This document shows, piece after piece, positions 16,197 through 23,903 of a DNA stretch of 39,144 nucleotides. The translations under genes were made by a program, and so were the position numbers. Origin of the DNA: JAZRUF01 sp045636205 (GTDB lineage: Bacteria; Bacillota; Clostridia; Oscillospirales; JAAYXM01); contig JAZTXE010000010.1 of assembly GCA_045636205.1 (NCBI GenBank), positions 1 to 39,144 of the forward strand. Reading direction: 5' to 3'. The notes under the pieces were generated by a model, which was not told the DNA's origin, did no database searches, and saw only the letters and a list, made by a program, of their open reading frames with translations. How positions within the stretch are numbered: the first letter of the stretch is position 1; the number at the start of each line of letters is the position of its first letter.

Positions 16197-17504
16197 ATGG
16201 AGCTTCTTTTTTGCGATATTTGCGTGGTTACGATGAGCGATGCTGGAGTTATAAACAACGCTTATGTAGGCGTAGATGGCGGCAAGATTGTATATATCGG
16301 CGAGAGTGAGCCGGAAAATACAGATATTAAACGTCGTATTTCCGGAAAAAACAAAGTGATGATGCCGGGGCTTATAAATACGCATACACATATTCCGATG
16401 ACGCTTTTGCGCGGATACGCGGATGATTATGCACTTCAGGACTGGCTTAACAATCATATCTTCCCGGCTGAGGACAGGCTGGATATGCGCTCTGTAAGTG
16501 CGGGCGTTTGCACCGGCCTTGCCGAGATGATAGCTACCGGAACCACATCTTTTTCTGACAGTTATTTCTTCTGCGAAGCTATCGCGGATGCAGTAGATAA
16601 AAGCGGAATAAAAGCAAATATTGCTCGCTCTGTCACCAATTTTGGAAATGAAGTGCGCCTGATGGAGTTTACAGGTACTCGTGAGGAAGTGCAGCTTAAG
16701 GAAAAATGGCATATGGCGGATTGCGGACGTATACGGATTGATGCAGCTATTCATGCCGAATATACCACGTCCGAGTCATTATGGCGCGAAATTGGCGGAT
16801 ACGCAAAAGAGCAGGGACTGATAATGCAGGTGCATTTATCTGAAACGCAGGCAGAGCATGACGGATGTATCGAAAAGTATAAGAAAACACCGGCTCGCCT
16901 TTTCTGCGATGCGGGAGTTTTTGATGCAAAGACGGTTGCGGCGCATTGCGTGTGGGTAAATGACGAGGATGTGGAGATTTTAAGAGAAAAAGGTGTAAGC
17001 GTTGCACATAATCCGGTTTCAAACTTAAAGCTGGCATCCGGAATTGCGCGCGTTCCGTATATGATGGATAGAGGCGTAAATGTAGGTCTTGGAACTGACG
17101 GCGTGGCTTCAAACAACAGCTTTGATATGTTTGAGGAGATAAAACTTGCCGCGATTTTACACAAGGGGAATACCCTTGAACCTACGATTATGTCAGCCTG
17201 TCAAGCATTGGAACTTGCCACGGTTAATGGGGCAAAGGCGCAGGGACGTGAGTCGGAGTGCGGAAAAATCCAATGCGGGATGGATGCGGATTTGATAGTG
17301 GTTGATTTTGATAAGCCTCATCTTACACCGTGCCACAATCCGGTTTCAAACTTGGTTTATGCCGCGCACGGTGGCGATGTGTGCATGACAATGGTGCGCG
17401 GAAAGATACTCTATGAAAACGGCGAATTTACCACCATTGATTGGGAGAAGGTAAAGAGCGAGCTTTCGGAGTACGGTGTCCCGAAAATCTGCGGAAGACT
17501 GTAA
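16197..17504 (+). CDS. mtaD: 5'-methylthioadenosine/S-adenosylhomocysteine deaminase (amidohydrolase)
   Basis: The 435-residue protein is a metal-dependent amidohydrolase. The HxH metal motif NTHTHIPMTLLRGY has H62 and H64; further ligands lie in QVHLSETQAEH, VAAHCVW and GLGTDGVASNN. The segment YALQDWLNNHIFPAE is typical of the MTA/SAH deaminase group rather than of guanine or cytosine deaminases. It converts methylthioadenosine or S-adenosylhomocysteine to the inosine analogue. AAAGGAGAG precedes the ATG. It is likely cotranscribed with punA. Confidence 0.88.
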   Translation: MELLFCDICVVTMSDAGVINNAYVGVDGGKIVYIGESEPENTDIKRRISGKNKVMMPGLINTHTHIPMTLLRGYADDYALQDWLNNHIFPAEDRLDMRSVSAGVCTGLAEMIATGTTSFSDSYFFCEAIADAVDKSGIKANIARSVTNFGNEVRLMEFTGTREEVQLKEKWHMADCGRIRIDAAIHAEYTTSESLWREIGGYAKEQGLIMQVHLSETQAEHDGCIEKYKKTPARLFCDAGVFDAKTVAAHCVWVNDEDVEILREKGVSVAHNPVSNLKLASGIARVPYMMDRGVNVGLGTDGVASNNSFDMFEEIKLAAILHKGNTLEPTIMSACQALELATVNGAKAQGRESECGKIQCGMDADLIVVDFDKPHLTPCHNPVSNLVYAAHGGDVCMTMVRGKILYENGEFTTIDWEKVKSELSEYGVPKICGRL

Positions 17505-17546
17505 ATTGCATAAAAGAGAAGTTATCAGCATAAATTCCCAGTGACA

Positions 17547-19175
17547 ATGAGTTTTGTTAAACTGAAAGGTTGTGACCGGGGATTGAAACATTCTCAAAAA
17601 CAGAGCTTTTTACACGGTGCAGCGGTGCTTGCAGCGTCCGGAATTCTCGTCAAGGTGCTTGGGGCATGCTTTAAAATCCCGATTGGAGCTATTCTAAAGC
17701 CTGAGGGAATGGCTATATTTTCCATTGCCTATAATATTTATGCGCTTCTTTTTGTTTTGTCCACCGCGGGCGTTCCGGTTGCCGTGTCAAAGATGATAGC
17801 GCACACCCAAGCGATAGGACGAGGGTGGGAGAGCGAGAGAATATATAAGATAAGCCTTGCGTTTTTTGCTGTAATCGGTACGATTGCAAGCGCTGTGATG
17901 TATGTCGGCGCTTCGGGATTTGCGCGGATGATGTCCGGTTCCGGCAGTGAGGCGGCTATACGTGCGGTGGCACCTGCTGTGTTTTTGGTATCTGTTTCTG
18001 CGGTAAGCCGCGGATATTACCAAGGCTTTTCGGATATGTATCCTACCGCTAAGTCTCAAGTACTTGAGGCGTTTGGAAAGCTTGCGGTTGGCTTTGGCTC
18101 GGCGTGGTTTTTAAATAAAAACGGTTTCGGGCCGTCGATTGTCGCTGCAGGTGCGGTATTCGGGGTAAGCGTCGGGGCTCTTTTTTCGACGGTTTATCTT
18201 TTAACTGTAGGAAAGAGACGAATAAAAGAGAAAAAGCCTAAGTTTGCAGCCCCGAAAGCAGGTAAAAAAATTATATCTGAGCTTGTAAGGTTGTCCGTGC
18301 CGATAACATTGGGTGCTGCGGTTATAAGCCTTACAAATGTTATTGACAGTGCATTGGTAATGAAGCTTTTGCAGAAAATCGGATATGCGGACAGAGAAAG
18401 CATGTGGCTTTATGGGGCGTATAGTTATGCGTGCAATCTGTTTAATCTGCCGTCTGCTCTGATAACTACTTTAGGAGTTAGTCTTATCCCCAAAATAAGC
18501 GCGGCGCATGCGGTGGGAAATTGCACGCAACTTAACAAAACGTCGCAGGCAGCTGTTGGGCTTGCAATGCTTGCGGCACTGCCGGCAGCTGCAGGTCTTT
18601 TTGTTTTGGCTGAGCCGATAATGAATTTGCTTTACGGGCGCAGCGTGGACCGTGAGGCGATAGTTCTCTCCGGAAAGCTTTTGGCATATTTGGCTGTGGC
18701 TATACCCGCGATGGGAACCGTAACCGTTACAAATGCAATACATCAGGCATGCGGAAATGTAAAGCTTCCGGTTGTTTCGATGCTTTTTGGTGCGGCTGTC
18801 AAGCTTGTAACAAATTCCTTTTTTGTAAGTATTCCGGAAATTAATATAAAAGGTGCTGCAATCGGCACGATTTTGTGTTATACTGTAATTGCTGTTATAA
18901 ATTGGGTCGCATTTGTGCGACGTGGTATACAGATAAGCGTTGTGAAAACGTTTTTTAAACCCGCAATACTCGCACTTGTTGCGGGTGGGGCGGCTTACGG
19001 TGCATTTTCCTGCTTTGCGGACGGTAGCTTTGCTAAAGTTGGCGTTATTGTATCTGTTTTAGCGGGGGTGTGCGCGTGCGGGCTATGTGCCCTCCTCATC
19101 GGTTCAGTGGGTGAAAATGAAGAAAAAAACGTTTTTAAAGGCGGGAAAATCTCGAAATTTTTAAAAATACATTGA
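17547..19175 (+). CDS. spoVB: SpoVB-type polysaccharide/lipid flippase
   Basis: The protein has about 542 residues and 12 to 14 hydrophobic segments spread over its whole length, of the MurJ/MATE-like polysaccharide transport superfamily. Near the start, SFLHGAAVLAASGILVKVLG resembles SpoVB. It is expected to flip lipid-linked peptidoglycan precursors, in spore-formers for the spore cortex. The start is uncertain: the ATG at 17547 has no clear ribosome binding site, and a TTG at 17583 preceded by AAAGGT would give a protein shorter by 12 residues. It heads the block with mazG and yabP-yabQ, matching B. subtilis yabM-yabN gene order. Confidence 0.85.
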   Translation: MSFVKLKGCDRGLKHSQKQSFLHGAAVLAASGILVKVLGACFKIPIGAILKPEGMAIFSIAYNIYALLFVLSTAGVPVAVSKMIAHTQAIGRGWESERIYKISLAFFAVIGTIASAVMYVGASGFARMMSGSGSEAAIRAVAPAVFLVSVSAVSRGYYQGFSDMYPTAKSQVLEAFGKLAVGFGSAWFLNKNGFGPSIVAAGAVFGVSVGALFSTVYLLTVGKRRIKEKKPKFAAPKAGKKIISELVRLSVPITLGAAVISLTNVIDSALVMKLLQKIGYADRESMWLYGAYSYACNLFNLPSALITTLGVSLIPKISAAHAVGNCTQLNKTSQAAVGLAMLAALPAAAGLFVLAEPIMNLLYGRSVDREAIVLSGKLLAYLAVAIPAMGTVTVTNAIHQACGNVKLPVVSMLFGAAVKLVTNSFFVSIPEINIKGAAIGTILCYTVIAVINWVAFVRRGIQISVVKTFFKPAILALVAGGAAYGAFSCFADGSFAKVGVIVSVLAGVCACGLCALLIGSVGENEEKNVFKGGKISKFLKIH

Positions 19176-19220
19176 AAAATTTATTTTTTTTAAAAAAAAG
19201 CTTGCAGGATGTGAAAAAAT

Positions 19221-20033
19221 ATGATAAATTTTTTACATAAGCCAAATTATACGTTTGAGGACTTGGTTTTAATAACAAAAATCCTCAGATGCGATGAAGG
19301 TTGCCCATGGGATAGGGTGCAGACGCACGAGTCGGTGCGGATGAACTTTATCGAAGAGGTCTACGAAGCTTGTGAAGCTATAGACAATGGTGATCTTGAC
19401 CTTTTGAAAGAGGAACTTGGCGACGTACTTGCCCAAGTGGTTTTCCATTCTCAGATTGAAGATGAGAAGGGAAATTTCAATGTCGATGATGTGGCGGATG
19501 GAGTTTGTAAAAAATTCATTGAGCGGCATCCGCATATTTTCGGGCAGGTAAAAGCTGACACTGCGGATGAGGTTTTGTCAAATTGGGATGATATCAAACG
19601 CAGTCAAAAGGGGCACAGCACCCATTTTCAGGCAATGGATTCGGTCGCGAGAAGCTTACCTTCGCTAATGCGCGCTGAGAAGCTTCAGTCAAAGGCGAGG
19701 AAAGCCGGGTTTGACTGGGAAGATGCGTCAGATGCATTTGCAAAGGTTACCGAGGAGCTTGAAGAGCTTAAGGGTGCGATGAAGGATAAAAACAGTGAGC
19801 ATATCGCAGAAGAAGCAGGGGATTTGCTTTTTGCCGTTGTCAATGTGGTGCGGCTTTTGAAGATAAATCCCGAGCTTGCGCTTGACCGTGCCAATGAGAA
19901 GTTTTTGCGCCGTTTTGGTCAGATGGAAAAGCTTATTGCGGCAGACGGCAAGGAAATGGCAGATATGCAGCTTCCGGAGCTTGATGCGTACTGGGAGCGT
20001 GTAAAAAAGTTCGAAGAGGCGGACGGGAAATAA
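19221..20033 (+). CDS. mazG: Nucleoside triphosphate pyrophosphohydrolase MazG
   Basis: The 270-residue protein has two MazG repeats. The first starts at CPWDRVQTHESVR and carries the EExxE pattern in FIEEVYEACEAID followed by EELGDVLAQ. The second starts near KAGFDWEDA and has EELEELKGAM and EEAGDLLFAV. Both keep the acidic metal ligands. MazG hydrolyses NTPs and dNTPs, including damaged ones, to the monophosphate. B. subtilis YabN has an extra methylase-like domain at the N-terminus that is missing here. The gene is part of the spoVB to yabR block. Confidence 0.93.
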   Translation: MINFLHKPNYTFEDLVLITKILRCDEGCPWDRVQTHESVRMNFIEEVYEACEAIDNGDLDLLKEELGDVLAQVVFHSQIEDEKGNFNVDDVADGVCKKFIERHPHIFGQVKADTADEVLSNWDDIKRSQKGHSTHFQAMDSVARSLPSLMRAEKLQSKARKAGFDWEDASDAFAKVTEELEELKGAMKDKNSEHIAEEAGDLLFAVVNVVRLLKINPELALDRANEKFLRRFGQMEKLIAADGKEMADMQLPELDAYWERVKKFEEADGK

Positions 20034-20090
20034 GAATCAATCCCTAAGAGCCTTGCGATAATAAAAAAATTTTTTAGGAGGATATCACAA

Positions 20091-20366
20091 ATGAACAAAA
20101 CAGAACTCGTAAACGCAGTAGCAGAGAAGGTTGGAGCTTCCAAGAAGGACTCTGAGAAAATAATCAATGCTACAATCGACGCTATCGCTGATGCTCTTGC
20201 AGCAGGCGATAAGGTTCAGCTGGTTGGCTTTGGTGCATTCGAGGTTAAGACTCGTGCAGCAAGAATCGGCCGTAACCCGAAGACCAAGGAAGCTATCAAC
20301 ATTCCTGAGTCAAAGTGCCCGGTATTCAAGGCTGGTAAGGCTCTCAAGGACGTTGTTTCCAAGTAA
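20091..20366 (+). CDS. hup: HU family DNA-binding protein
   Basis: The 91-residue protein is a full-length HU: MNKTELVNAVAEKVGASKKD at the start, GFGAFEVKTRAARIGRNPKT with the RxGRNPxT signature of the DNA-binding arm, and PVFKAGKALKDVV at the end. It forms dimers that bend and compact DNA. AGGAGGATATCACAA provides a strong ribosome binding site. Codon choice (many CTC, GCA and AAG codons) differs from its neighbours, as expected for a highly expressed gene. A hairpin follows the stop codon. Confidence 0.96.
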   Translation: MNKTELVNAVAEKVGASKKDSEKIINATIDAIADALAAGDKVQLVGFGAFEVKTRAARIGRNPKTKEAINIPESKCPVFKAGKALKDVVSK

Positions 20367-20385
20367 GGTCAAAAAATAACAAGCA

Positions 20386-20411
20386 GCCTCGCGGCGGAGA
20401 CGTCGCGAGGC
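20386..20411 (+). terminator. GC-rich hairpin after hup
   Basis: GCCTCGCG at 20386-20393 pairs perfectly with CGCGAGGC at 20404-20411. The tail ATATTCTCATTT is only partly T-rich. It may terminate or protect the abundant hup mRNA while letting some transcription continue into rqcP. Confidence 0.55.
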
Positions 20412-20443
20412 ATATTCTCATTTAAGGGGAACAGATACAGGTT

Positions 20444-20686
20444 ATGAGAATTGATAAGTATTTAAAAGTTTCGCGCCTCATAAAGCGCCGCACGGTCGCA
20501 AATGAGGCGTGTGATAAGGAACGTGTTCTTGTAAACGGTAAGGTAGTGCGCGCATCATATGATGTAAAAGTCGGAGACGAAATCGAGATCCGTTTCGGTG
20601 AGCGCTCACTTCGCGTACGTGTGCTTGAGGTTCTTGAGCATGTCGGAAAAGATCAGGCTCATACCATGTATGAGGAAATCCGGTAG
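20444..20686 (+). CDS. rqcP: S4-domain RNA-binding protein RqcP (YabO)
   Basis: The 80-residue protein is essentially a single S4 domain: MRIDKYLKVSRLIKRRTVANEAC, then VLVNGKVVRASYDVKVGDEI. In B. subtilis RqcP (YabO) binds the 50S subunit with RqcH and supports C-terminal alanine tailing of stalled chains; E. coli Hsp15 is a relative. Placement between hup/mazG and yabP is the same as in Bacillus and supports orthology. Confidence 0.92.
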   Translation: MRIDKYLKVSRLIKRRTVANEACDKERVLVNGKVVRASYDVKVGDEIEIRFGERSLRVRVLEVLEHVGKDQAHTMYEEIR

Positions 20687-20698
20687 GACATAAATAAG

Positions 20699-20726
20699 CA
20701 TATTTTCTATGCGCCTTAAATATATT
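20699..20726 (+). promoter_or_regulatory. Possible sigma-E-like promoter of yabPQ
   Basis: CATATT at 20699-20704 matches the core of the sporulation sigma-E -35 element. After 14 bp the AATATATT at 20719-20726 partly matches its -10 (5 of 8 positions by eye). It lies 38 bp before yabP, which is sigma-E controlled in Bacillus. The match is weak in the -10 part. Confidence 0.25.
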
Positions 20727-20763
20727 TGAGTAAAGGCTATATTTTAGGAGGCGTATAAAAAAT

Positions 20764-21054
20764 ATGCTTGCAGATGACAGAATCAGAGCGTTAAACTCAG
20801 ATGCCTCGCATAATGTTATCATGGAGGGGCGCAGTCGGATGAGTATTTCCGGTGTTGAGGATGTGGAGAGTTTTGATGATATGTCCGTCTCCCTTTTTAC
20901 TACACGCGGACTTATGACCGTGCATGGTGCAGGGCTTCATATCGAAAGACTCAGCCTTGAAACGGGTGAGCTCAATATTGAGGGCACGATTGACGGGGTG
21001 CAGTACACAGACGAAGCGCCGCAAGGCAGCTTCTGGTCACGGTTGTTTAAATAA
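20764..21054 (+). CDS. yabP: Sporulation protein YabP
   Basis: The 96-residue protein matches the YabP/YqfC family: HNVIMEGRSRMSISGVEDVESFDD, then LFTTRGLMTVHGAGLHIERLSLETGELNIEG. It is a small soluble protein with a likely beta-rich fold, needed during spore formation together with YabQ. AGGAGGCG precedes the ATG at 20764. The gap before it holds a possible sporulation promoter. Presence of yabP and yabQ marks the organism as a spore-former or a recent descendant of one. Confidence 0.93.
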   Translation: MLADDRIRALNSDASHNVIMEGRSRMSISGVEDVESFDDMSVSLFTTRGLMTVHGAGLHIERLSLETGELNIEGTIDGVQYTDEAPQGSFWSRLFK

Positions 21055-21068
21055 ACGGCGGTGAGTAA

Positions 21069-21524
21069 GTGAATGTATCTGTAACAGGTCAAACGCTTGA
21101 GTTCTTATACTCGGGTGCGCTTGGAATAGGGCTGGGGATAGCGTATGATATTTTCAGGCTTTTTCGTGTGCATTTAAGAGCGGGAAAAGTACTTACCGGC
21201 GTTTTTGATGTTATTTATTGGTTAGTTGCGATTGCTGCACTTTTACTGTTTGTTTTGACGGTTTCGGGCGGGCGGATGCGGTGGTACGTATTGCTCGGAG
21301 CTTTTTGCGGCGGATTTGTCTATATGTGCACCATAAGCCACTTGTTTTTTAGAGCGTTAGATATTATAATTAAATTAATAGTGCGTTTGCTGCATGTGGC
21401 AGTAAAGCCGATATACTTTATTTCAGGCAAGGCTTTGCACGCTGCGCGAAGTGCTGACAGACGTATAAGAGAGCGTATTGAAAATAAAGGCAAGAAGGAA
21501 GACGCTGCAGAGCAAGAAAAATAG
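21069..21524 (+). CDS. yabQ: Spore cortex biosynthesis protein YabQ
   Basis: The 151-residue protein has a GTG start at 21069 after GGTGAG. Three to four hydrophobic segments are visible (about residues 10-25, 42-65, 70-92 and possibly 95-115), and the C-terminal tail is basic then acidic. The early GIAYDIFRLFR segment is typical of YabQ. In B. subtilis YabQ is a membrane protein of the forespore outer membrane, needed for cortex formation. It follows yabP by 14 bp. Confidence 0.9.
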   Translation: MNVSVTGQTLEFLYSGALGIGLGIAYDIFRLFRVHLRAGKVLTGVFDVIYWLVAIAALLLFVLTVSGGRMRWYVLLGAFCGGFVYMCTISHLFFRALDIIIKLIVRLLHVAVKPIYFISGKALHAARSADRRIRERIENKGKKEDAAEQEK

Positions 21525-21541
21525 CAAGGAGGTATGCCACT

Positions 21542-21832
21542 GTGGCAAGCAGAAGACGGAAAAAGAAAACCGGATTTTTTCCTAAGCTTATTTTAGTCGC
21601 TTTTGTTATTTATTCTGCGGTTACATTGGTAACCCTTCAGATGAAGATAAATGCGCAGAAGGCTGAAAATGAGCTGATATCAGCTCAAATTGAAGAAGAG
21701 AGAATAAAGCAAGCTCAACTCAAGCAGGAAAATGAAGCGGTAATTGAGGATGAGTATATAATAAGCGAAGCGCAGAAGCAAGGATACGCAGCTCCGAATG
21801 AGCGTGTGTTTATTGATACATCCGGCAGCTGA
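21542..21832 (+). CDS. divIC: Septum formation initiator DivIC/FtsB-like
   Basis: The 96-residue protein starts with GTG at 21542 after AAGGAGGT. Layout is a short basic cytoplasmic N-terminus (ASRRRKKKTG), one transmembrane helix (about residues 12-30) and an extracellular coiled coil rich in Gln, Lys and Glu (about 32-66), followed by the EAQKQGYAAPNERVFID tail. DivIC forms a complex with FtsL and DivIB at the division septum. Gene order yabQ-divIC-yabR is conserved in Firmicutes. Confidence 0.9.
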   Translation: MASRRRKKKTGFFPKLILVAFVIYSAVTLVTLQMKINAQKAENELISAQIEEERIKQAQLKQENEAVIEDEYIISEAQKQGYAAPNERVFIDTSGS

Positions 21833-21872
21833 GGTGCCGGAATAAACTAATGAGAGGACTTTGTGGGAAAGT

Positions 21873-22289
21873 ATGAGTTTGGAAGTCGGTTCGATTTTAG
21901 AGGGAAAGGTTACCGGTATAACCAAGTTTGGTGCATTTGTATCATTGCCTGACGGAAAAAACGGGATGGTACATATTTCAGAGGTTGCAAATTCCTATGT
22001 CAGTGATATAAACGAGCATTTGAGCGAGGGGCAAGAGGTCAAGGTGAAGGTCTTGTCTGTAGATGGTGGTCGCGTCAGCCTATCGATAAAAAAAGCACAG
22101 GAGACGGACAGAAACCGTAATTTCAACAGACGTCCGGCGACTTACGGCGCAGGAAGACCCACGGCAAGTGACAGTTCTTCGTCATCTTCATTTGAGGATA
22201 AGCTCAAACAGTTTATGCAGGAAAGTGAAAACAGAATGTCCGATCTCAGAGCTCACACGGAAAACCGGCGGGGAAGAGGTCGCCGCTGA
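21873..22289 (+). CDS. yabR: S1-domain RNA-binding protein YabR
   Basis: The protein has 138 residues from the ATG at 21873; MSLEVGSILEGKVTGITKFG matches the usual YabR start, while the in-frame TTG at 21861 would add four residues. The first 75 residues are one S1 domain ending in VSLSIKKAQ. The rest is a low-complexity Arg/Ser/Asn-rich tail ending RGRGRR, which probably helps bind RNA. It is the last gene of the sporulation and division block and is followed by a strong terminator. Confidence 0.9.
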   Translation: MSLEVGSILEGKVTGITKFGAFVSLPDGKNGMVHISEVANSYVSDINEHLSEGQEVKVKVLSVDGGRVSLSIKKAQETDRNRNFNRRPATYGAGRPTASDSSSSSSFEDKLKQFMQESENRMSDLRAHTENRRGRGRR

Positions 22290-22306
22290 TAGCGTAAATG
22301 TGTCAG

Positions 22307-22343
22307 TGCGCACTGCAAAGCAGGTTTTGCAGTGCGCATTTTT
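22307..22343 (+). terminator. Strong intrinsic terminator after yabR
   Basis: A perfect 13-bp stem (TGCGCACTGCAAA at 22307-22319 with TTTGCAGTGCGCA at 22326-22338) around a 6-nt loop is followed by five T. It ends the spoVB-yabR transcript and abuts the oppositely directed terminator at 22348-22385. Confidence 0.92.
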
Positions 22344-22346
22344 GCA

Positions 22347-22517
22347 TAAAAAAAGGGACGCCCGGAGGAGTGCTCCTCGGGCGTCATAAAAGTGGGTTGT
22401 GGGGATAAAGATATGAATGGTGCCACTGTAAAAGTTGCACGCTGCCGTGGACACCGCGAAGATTTATGCACTGTTCACGCCTACGCGCAACTTCCAAAAA
22501 ATGGAAATTGATTACAG
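22347..22517 (-). ncRNA. Predicted structured small RNA of unknown family
   Basis: A roughly 170-nt minus-strand transcript is bounded by a consensus promoter (22523-22551) and a terminator (22348-22385), and no convincing ORF lies inside. Predicted pairing: P1 joins ACTGTAA at the 5' end (22512-22518) to TTACAGT (22425-22431). P2 joins AAGTTGCGCG (22484-22493) to CGTGCAACTT (22432-22441) with one G-U. P3 joins CGTGAACA (22472-22479) to TGTCCACG (22446-22453) with one mismatch. P1 and P2 stack on the 3' side with no gap and are split on the 5' side by an 18-nt bulge. A C-rich tail of about 40 nt (ATCCCCACAACCCAC) stays unpaired before the terminator. I could not match it to SRP, tmRNA, RNase P or 6S by eye. 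A trans-acting regulator is inference. Confidence 0.6.
22348..22385 (-). terminator. Intrinsic terminator of the predicted small RNA
   Basis: On the minus strand, 13-14-nt GC-rich arms (22373-22385 with 22357-22370, one bulged base) are followed by CC and seven T at 22348-22354. The T-run is on the minus strand only, and there is no minus-strand protein gene upstream for it to serve, which is what points to a separate RNA gene. The arm contains ACTCCTCC, which is complementary to Shine-Dalgarno sequences. Confidence 0.85.
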
Positions 22518-22522
22518 TTGTT

Positions 22523-22551
22523 AGTATAGCACGTCTCAGTAAACCTGTCAA
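22523..22551 (-). promoter_or_regulatory. Consensus promoter of the predicted small RNA
   Basis: On the minus strand a perfect TTGACA (22546-22551) and TATACT (22523-22528) are separated by exactly 17 bp. Transcription would start near 22517. It points away from the amidohydrolase gene at 22591 and towards the small RNA region. Confidence 0.8.
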
Positions 22552-22590
22552 CCAATTTTTGGAAATTTTTTAAAAATTCAGGAGGCAAAA

Positions 22591-23739
22591 ATGAACGTAA
22601 TAATTAACTGCCGTGTATACACTATGGAGTCAGGCATTATAGAAAGTGGATATGTATGCTTCGAAGACGGTAAAATAACCGACTTTGGAGATATGCGTGA
22701 TATGCCCGCCAATACCGTGGATGCGATAATTATTGACGGCAACGGAGGATACCTGCTTCCGGGACTTATTGATATTCACAGTCATATTGGTCTCTTTAAT
22801 GAGGGGCTGCGCATTGAAGGTGAGGATGGGAATGAGGATACTGACCCGGTTACTCCGCAACTTAGAGCGATTGACGGAATAAATCCGCAGGACCGCGCGT
22901 TTGGCGATGCACTTCGTGGCGGAGTTACTACGGTTCTGACCGGTCCCGGCAGTGCAAATCCGATAGGCGGAAGCTTTGCGGCAATGAAAACATCCGGCAT
23001 ATGCGTGGATGATATGATAATATCCGAGTGCGCGGCGATGAAGTTTGCATTGGGAGAAAACCCGAAAATGACTTATAACAGTAAGGAACGCTCGCCTGTA
23101 ACGCGTATGGCGACGGCTGCGGTAATACGTGAAACGCTTCTCAAAACGCGCGAGTATATGGAAAAGATAAATGACCCGGATGAGGATATGGAATTTGATT
23201 TTAAGTATGAGGCACTCGTTCCGGTTTTAAACGGTGAAGTACCGGTTCAGTTCCATTGCCACCGCGCGGACGATATATTCACCGCAGTGCGTATAGCAAA
23301 AGAATTCTCTCTCAAGTACATGCTCGTGCATTGTACTGACGGATATTTGATAGCTTCAAGACTTGCAAAAGAGAATGCGCCGATAATTGTAGGTCCGGTT
23401 ATGACTACGCGTGGGAAGCCTGAGCTTAGCGGGATGACGATATCAAACGCCGCATTGCTCAGCGCTGCAGGAAATACCGTTGCACTGTGTACTGACTATC
23501 CGGAAACCGCTCAGGAGCATCTTATGCTATCAGCAGCGCTTGCCGCAAAAGAGGGGTTAAGTGACGAGCAAGCATTTTCTATGATAACGATAAATCCTGC
23601 TCAAATAGCGGGTCTTGATAAACGCGTGGGAAGCATAGCTGTCGGAAAAGATGCGGATATGGTTTTGTATGACGGACATCCGTTTGACATGCGCACGGGC
23701 ATAAAGCAGGTGTTTATAGATGGAGAAAGTGTACTCTAA
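22591..23739 (+). CDS. Amidohydrolase family protein (imidazolonepropionase/dihydroorotase-like)
   Basis: The 382-residue protein is a metal-dependent hydrolase with the HxH motif GLIDIHSHIGLF (H63, H65), further histidines in PVQFHCHRADD and MLVHCTDG, and a catalytic Asp in VALCTDYPE. The C-terminal VGKDADMVLYDGHPFD closes the composite beta-sandwich domain. It resembles the imidazolonepropionase/amidase group rather than cytosine or adenosine deaminases; substrate unknown. AGGAGG precedes the ATG. A terminator and the divergent small RNA promoter isolate it from yabR, and the following aminotransferase has its own promoter. Confidence 0.85.
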   Translation: MNVIINCRVYTMESGIIESGYVCFEDGKITDFGDMRDMPANTVDAIIIDGNGGYLLPGLIDIHSHIGLFNEGLRIEGEDGNEDTDPVTPQLRAIDGINPQDRAFGDALRGGVTTVLTGPGSANPIGGSFAAMKTSGICVDDMIISECAAMKFALGENPKMTYNSKERSPVTRMATAAVIRETLLKTREYMEKINDPDEDMEFDFKYEALVPVLNGEVPVQFHCHRADDIFTAVRIAKEFSLKYMLVHCTDGYLIASRLAKENAPIIVGPVMTTRGKPELSGMTISNAALLSAAGNTVALCTDYPETAQEHLMLSAALAAKEGLSDEQAFSMITINPAQIAGLDKRVGSIAVGKDADMVLYDGHPFDMRTGIKQVFIDGESVL

Positions 23740-23834
23740 CAGTGTTTCCCGGCAAAGAGAATAAAATACAATGGCGGAAAATATATAAAATGTTTTTAAA
23801 AACATGCAGATTGTTTGTTTCTTTGCAAATGTTA

Positions 23835-23863
23835 TTGAATATAAAAAAGACATGTGTTAGAAT
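23835..23863 (+). promoter_or_regulatory. Promoter of class III aminotransferase gene
   Basis: TTGAAT at 23835-23840 and TAGAAT at 23858-23863 are separated by 17 bp, with a TGT directly before the -10 (extended TGn form). Start of transcription near 23870 gives a leader of about 34 nt ending in AGGAGGT. Its position inside the longer open frame argues against any upstream start. Confidence 0.65.
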
Positions 23864-23903
23864 TATAAAACAAAATTTTATGACAGATTCAGGAGGTATC
23901 GCC

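Noticed and set aside
22347..22517. Identity of the small RNA as 6S, SRP or tmRNA
   Set aside because: The ends do not pair into a long 6S rod, there is no GGAA-type SRP hairpin, and no tmRNA tRNA-like ends or tag frame. The 18-nt bulge resembles a 6S bubble only loosely.
22348..22590. Reading the same region as a plus-strand riboswitch for the amidohydrolase gene
   Set aside because: The hairpin near 22357-22385 has its T run on the minus strand, and a consensus promoter points the other way. No good plus-strand promoter was seen after 22343.
23787..23804. AT-rich palindrome ATGTTTTTAAAAACAT after the amidohydrolase gene as a terminator
   Set aside because: It has no GC core and no following T run, so termination there is doubtful.
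23742..23903. N-terminal extension of the aminotransferase by 54 residues
   Set aside because: A promoter lies inside it, AGGAGGT sits before ATG 23904, and the extension is basic and unlike the family.
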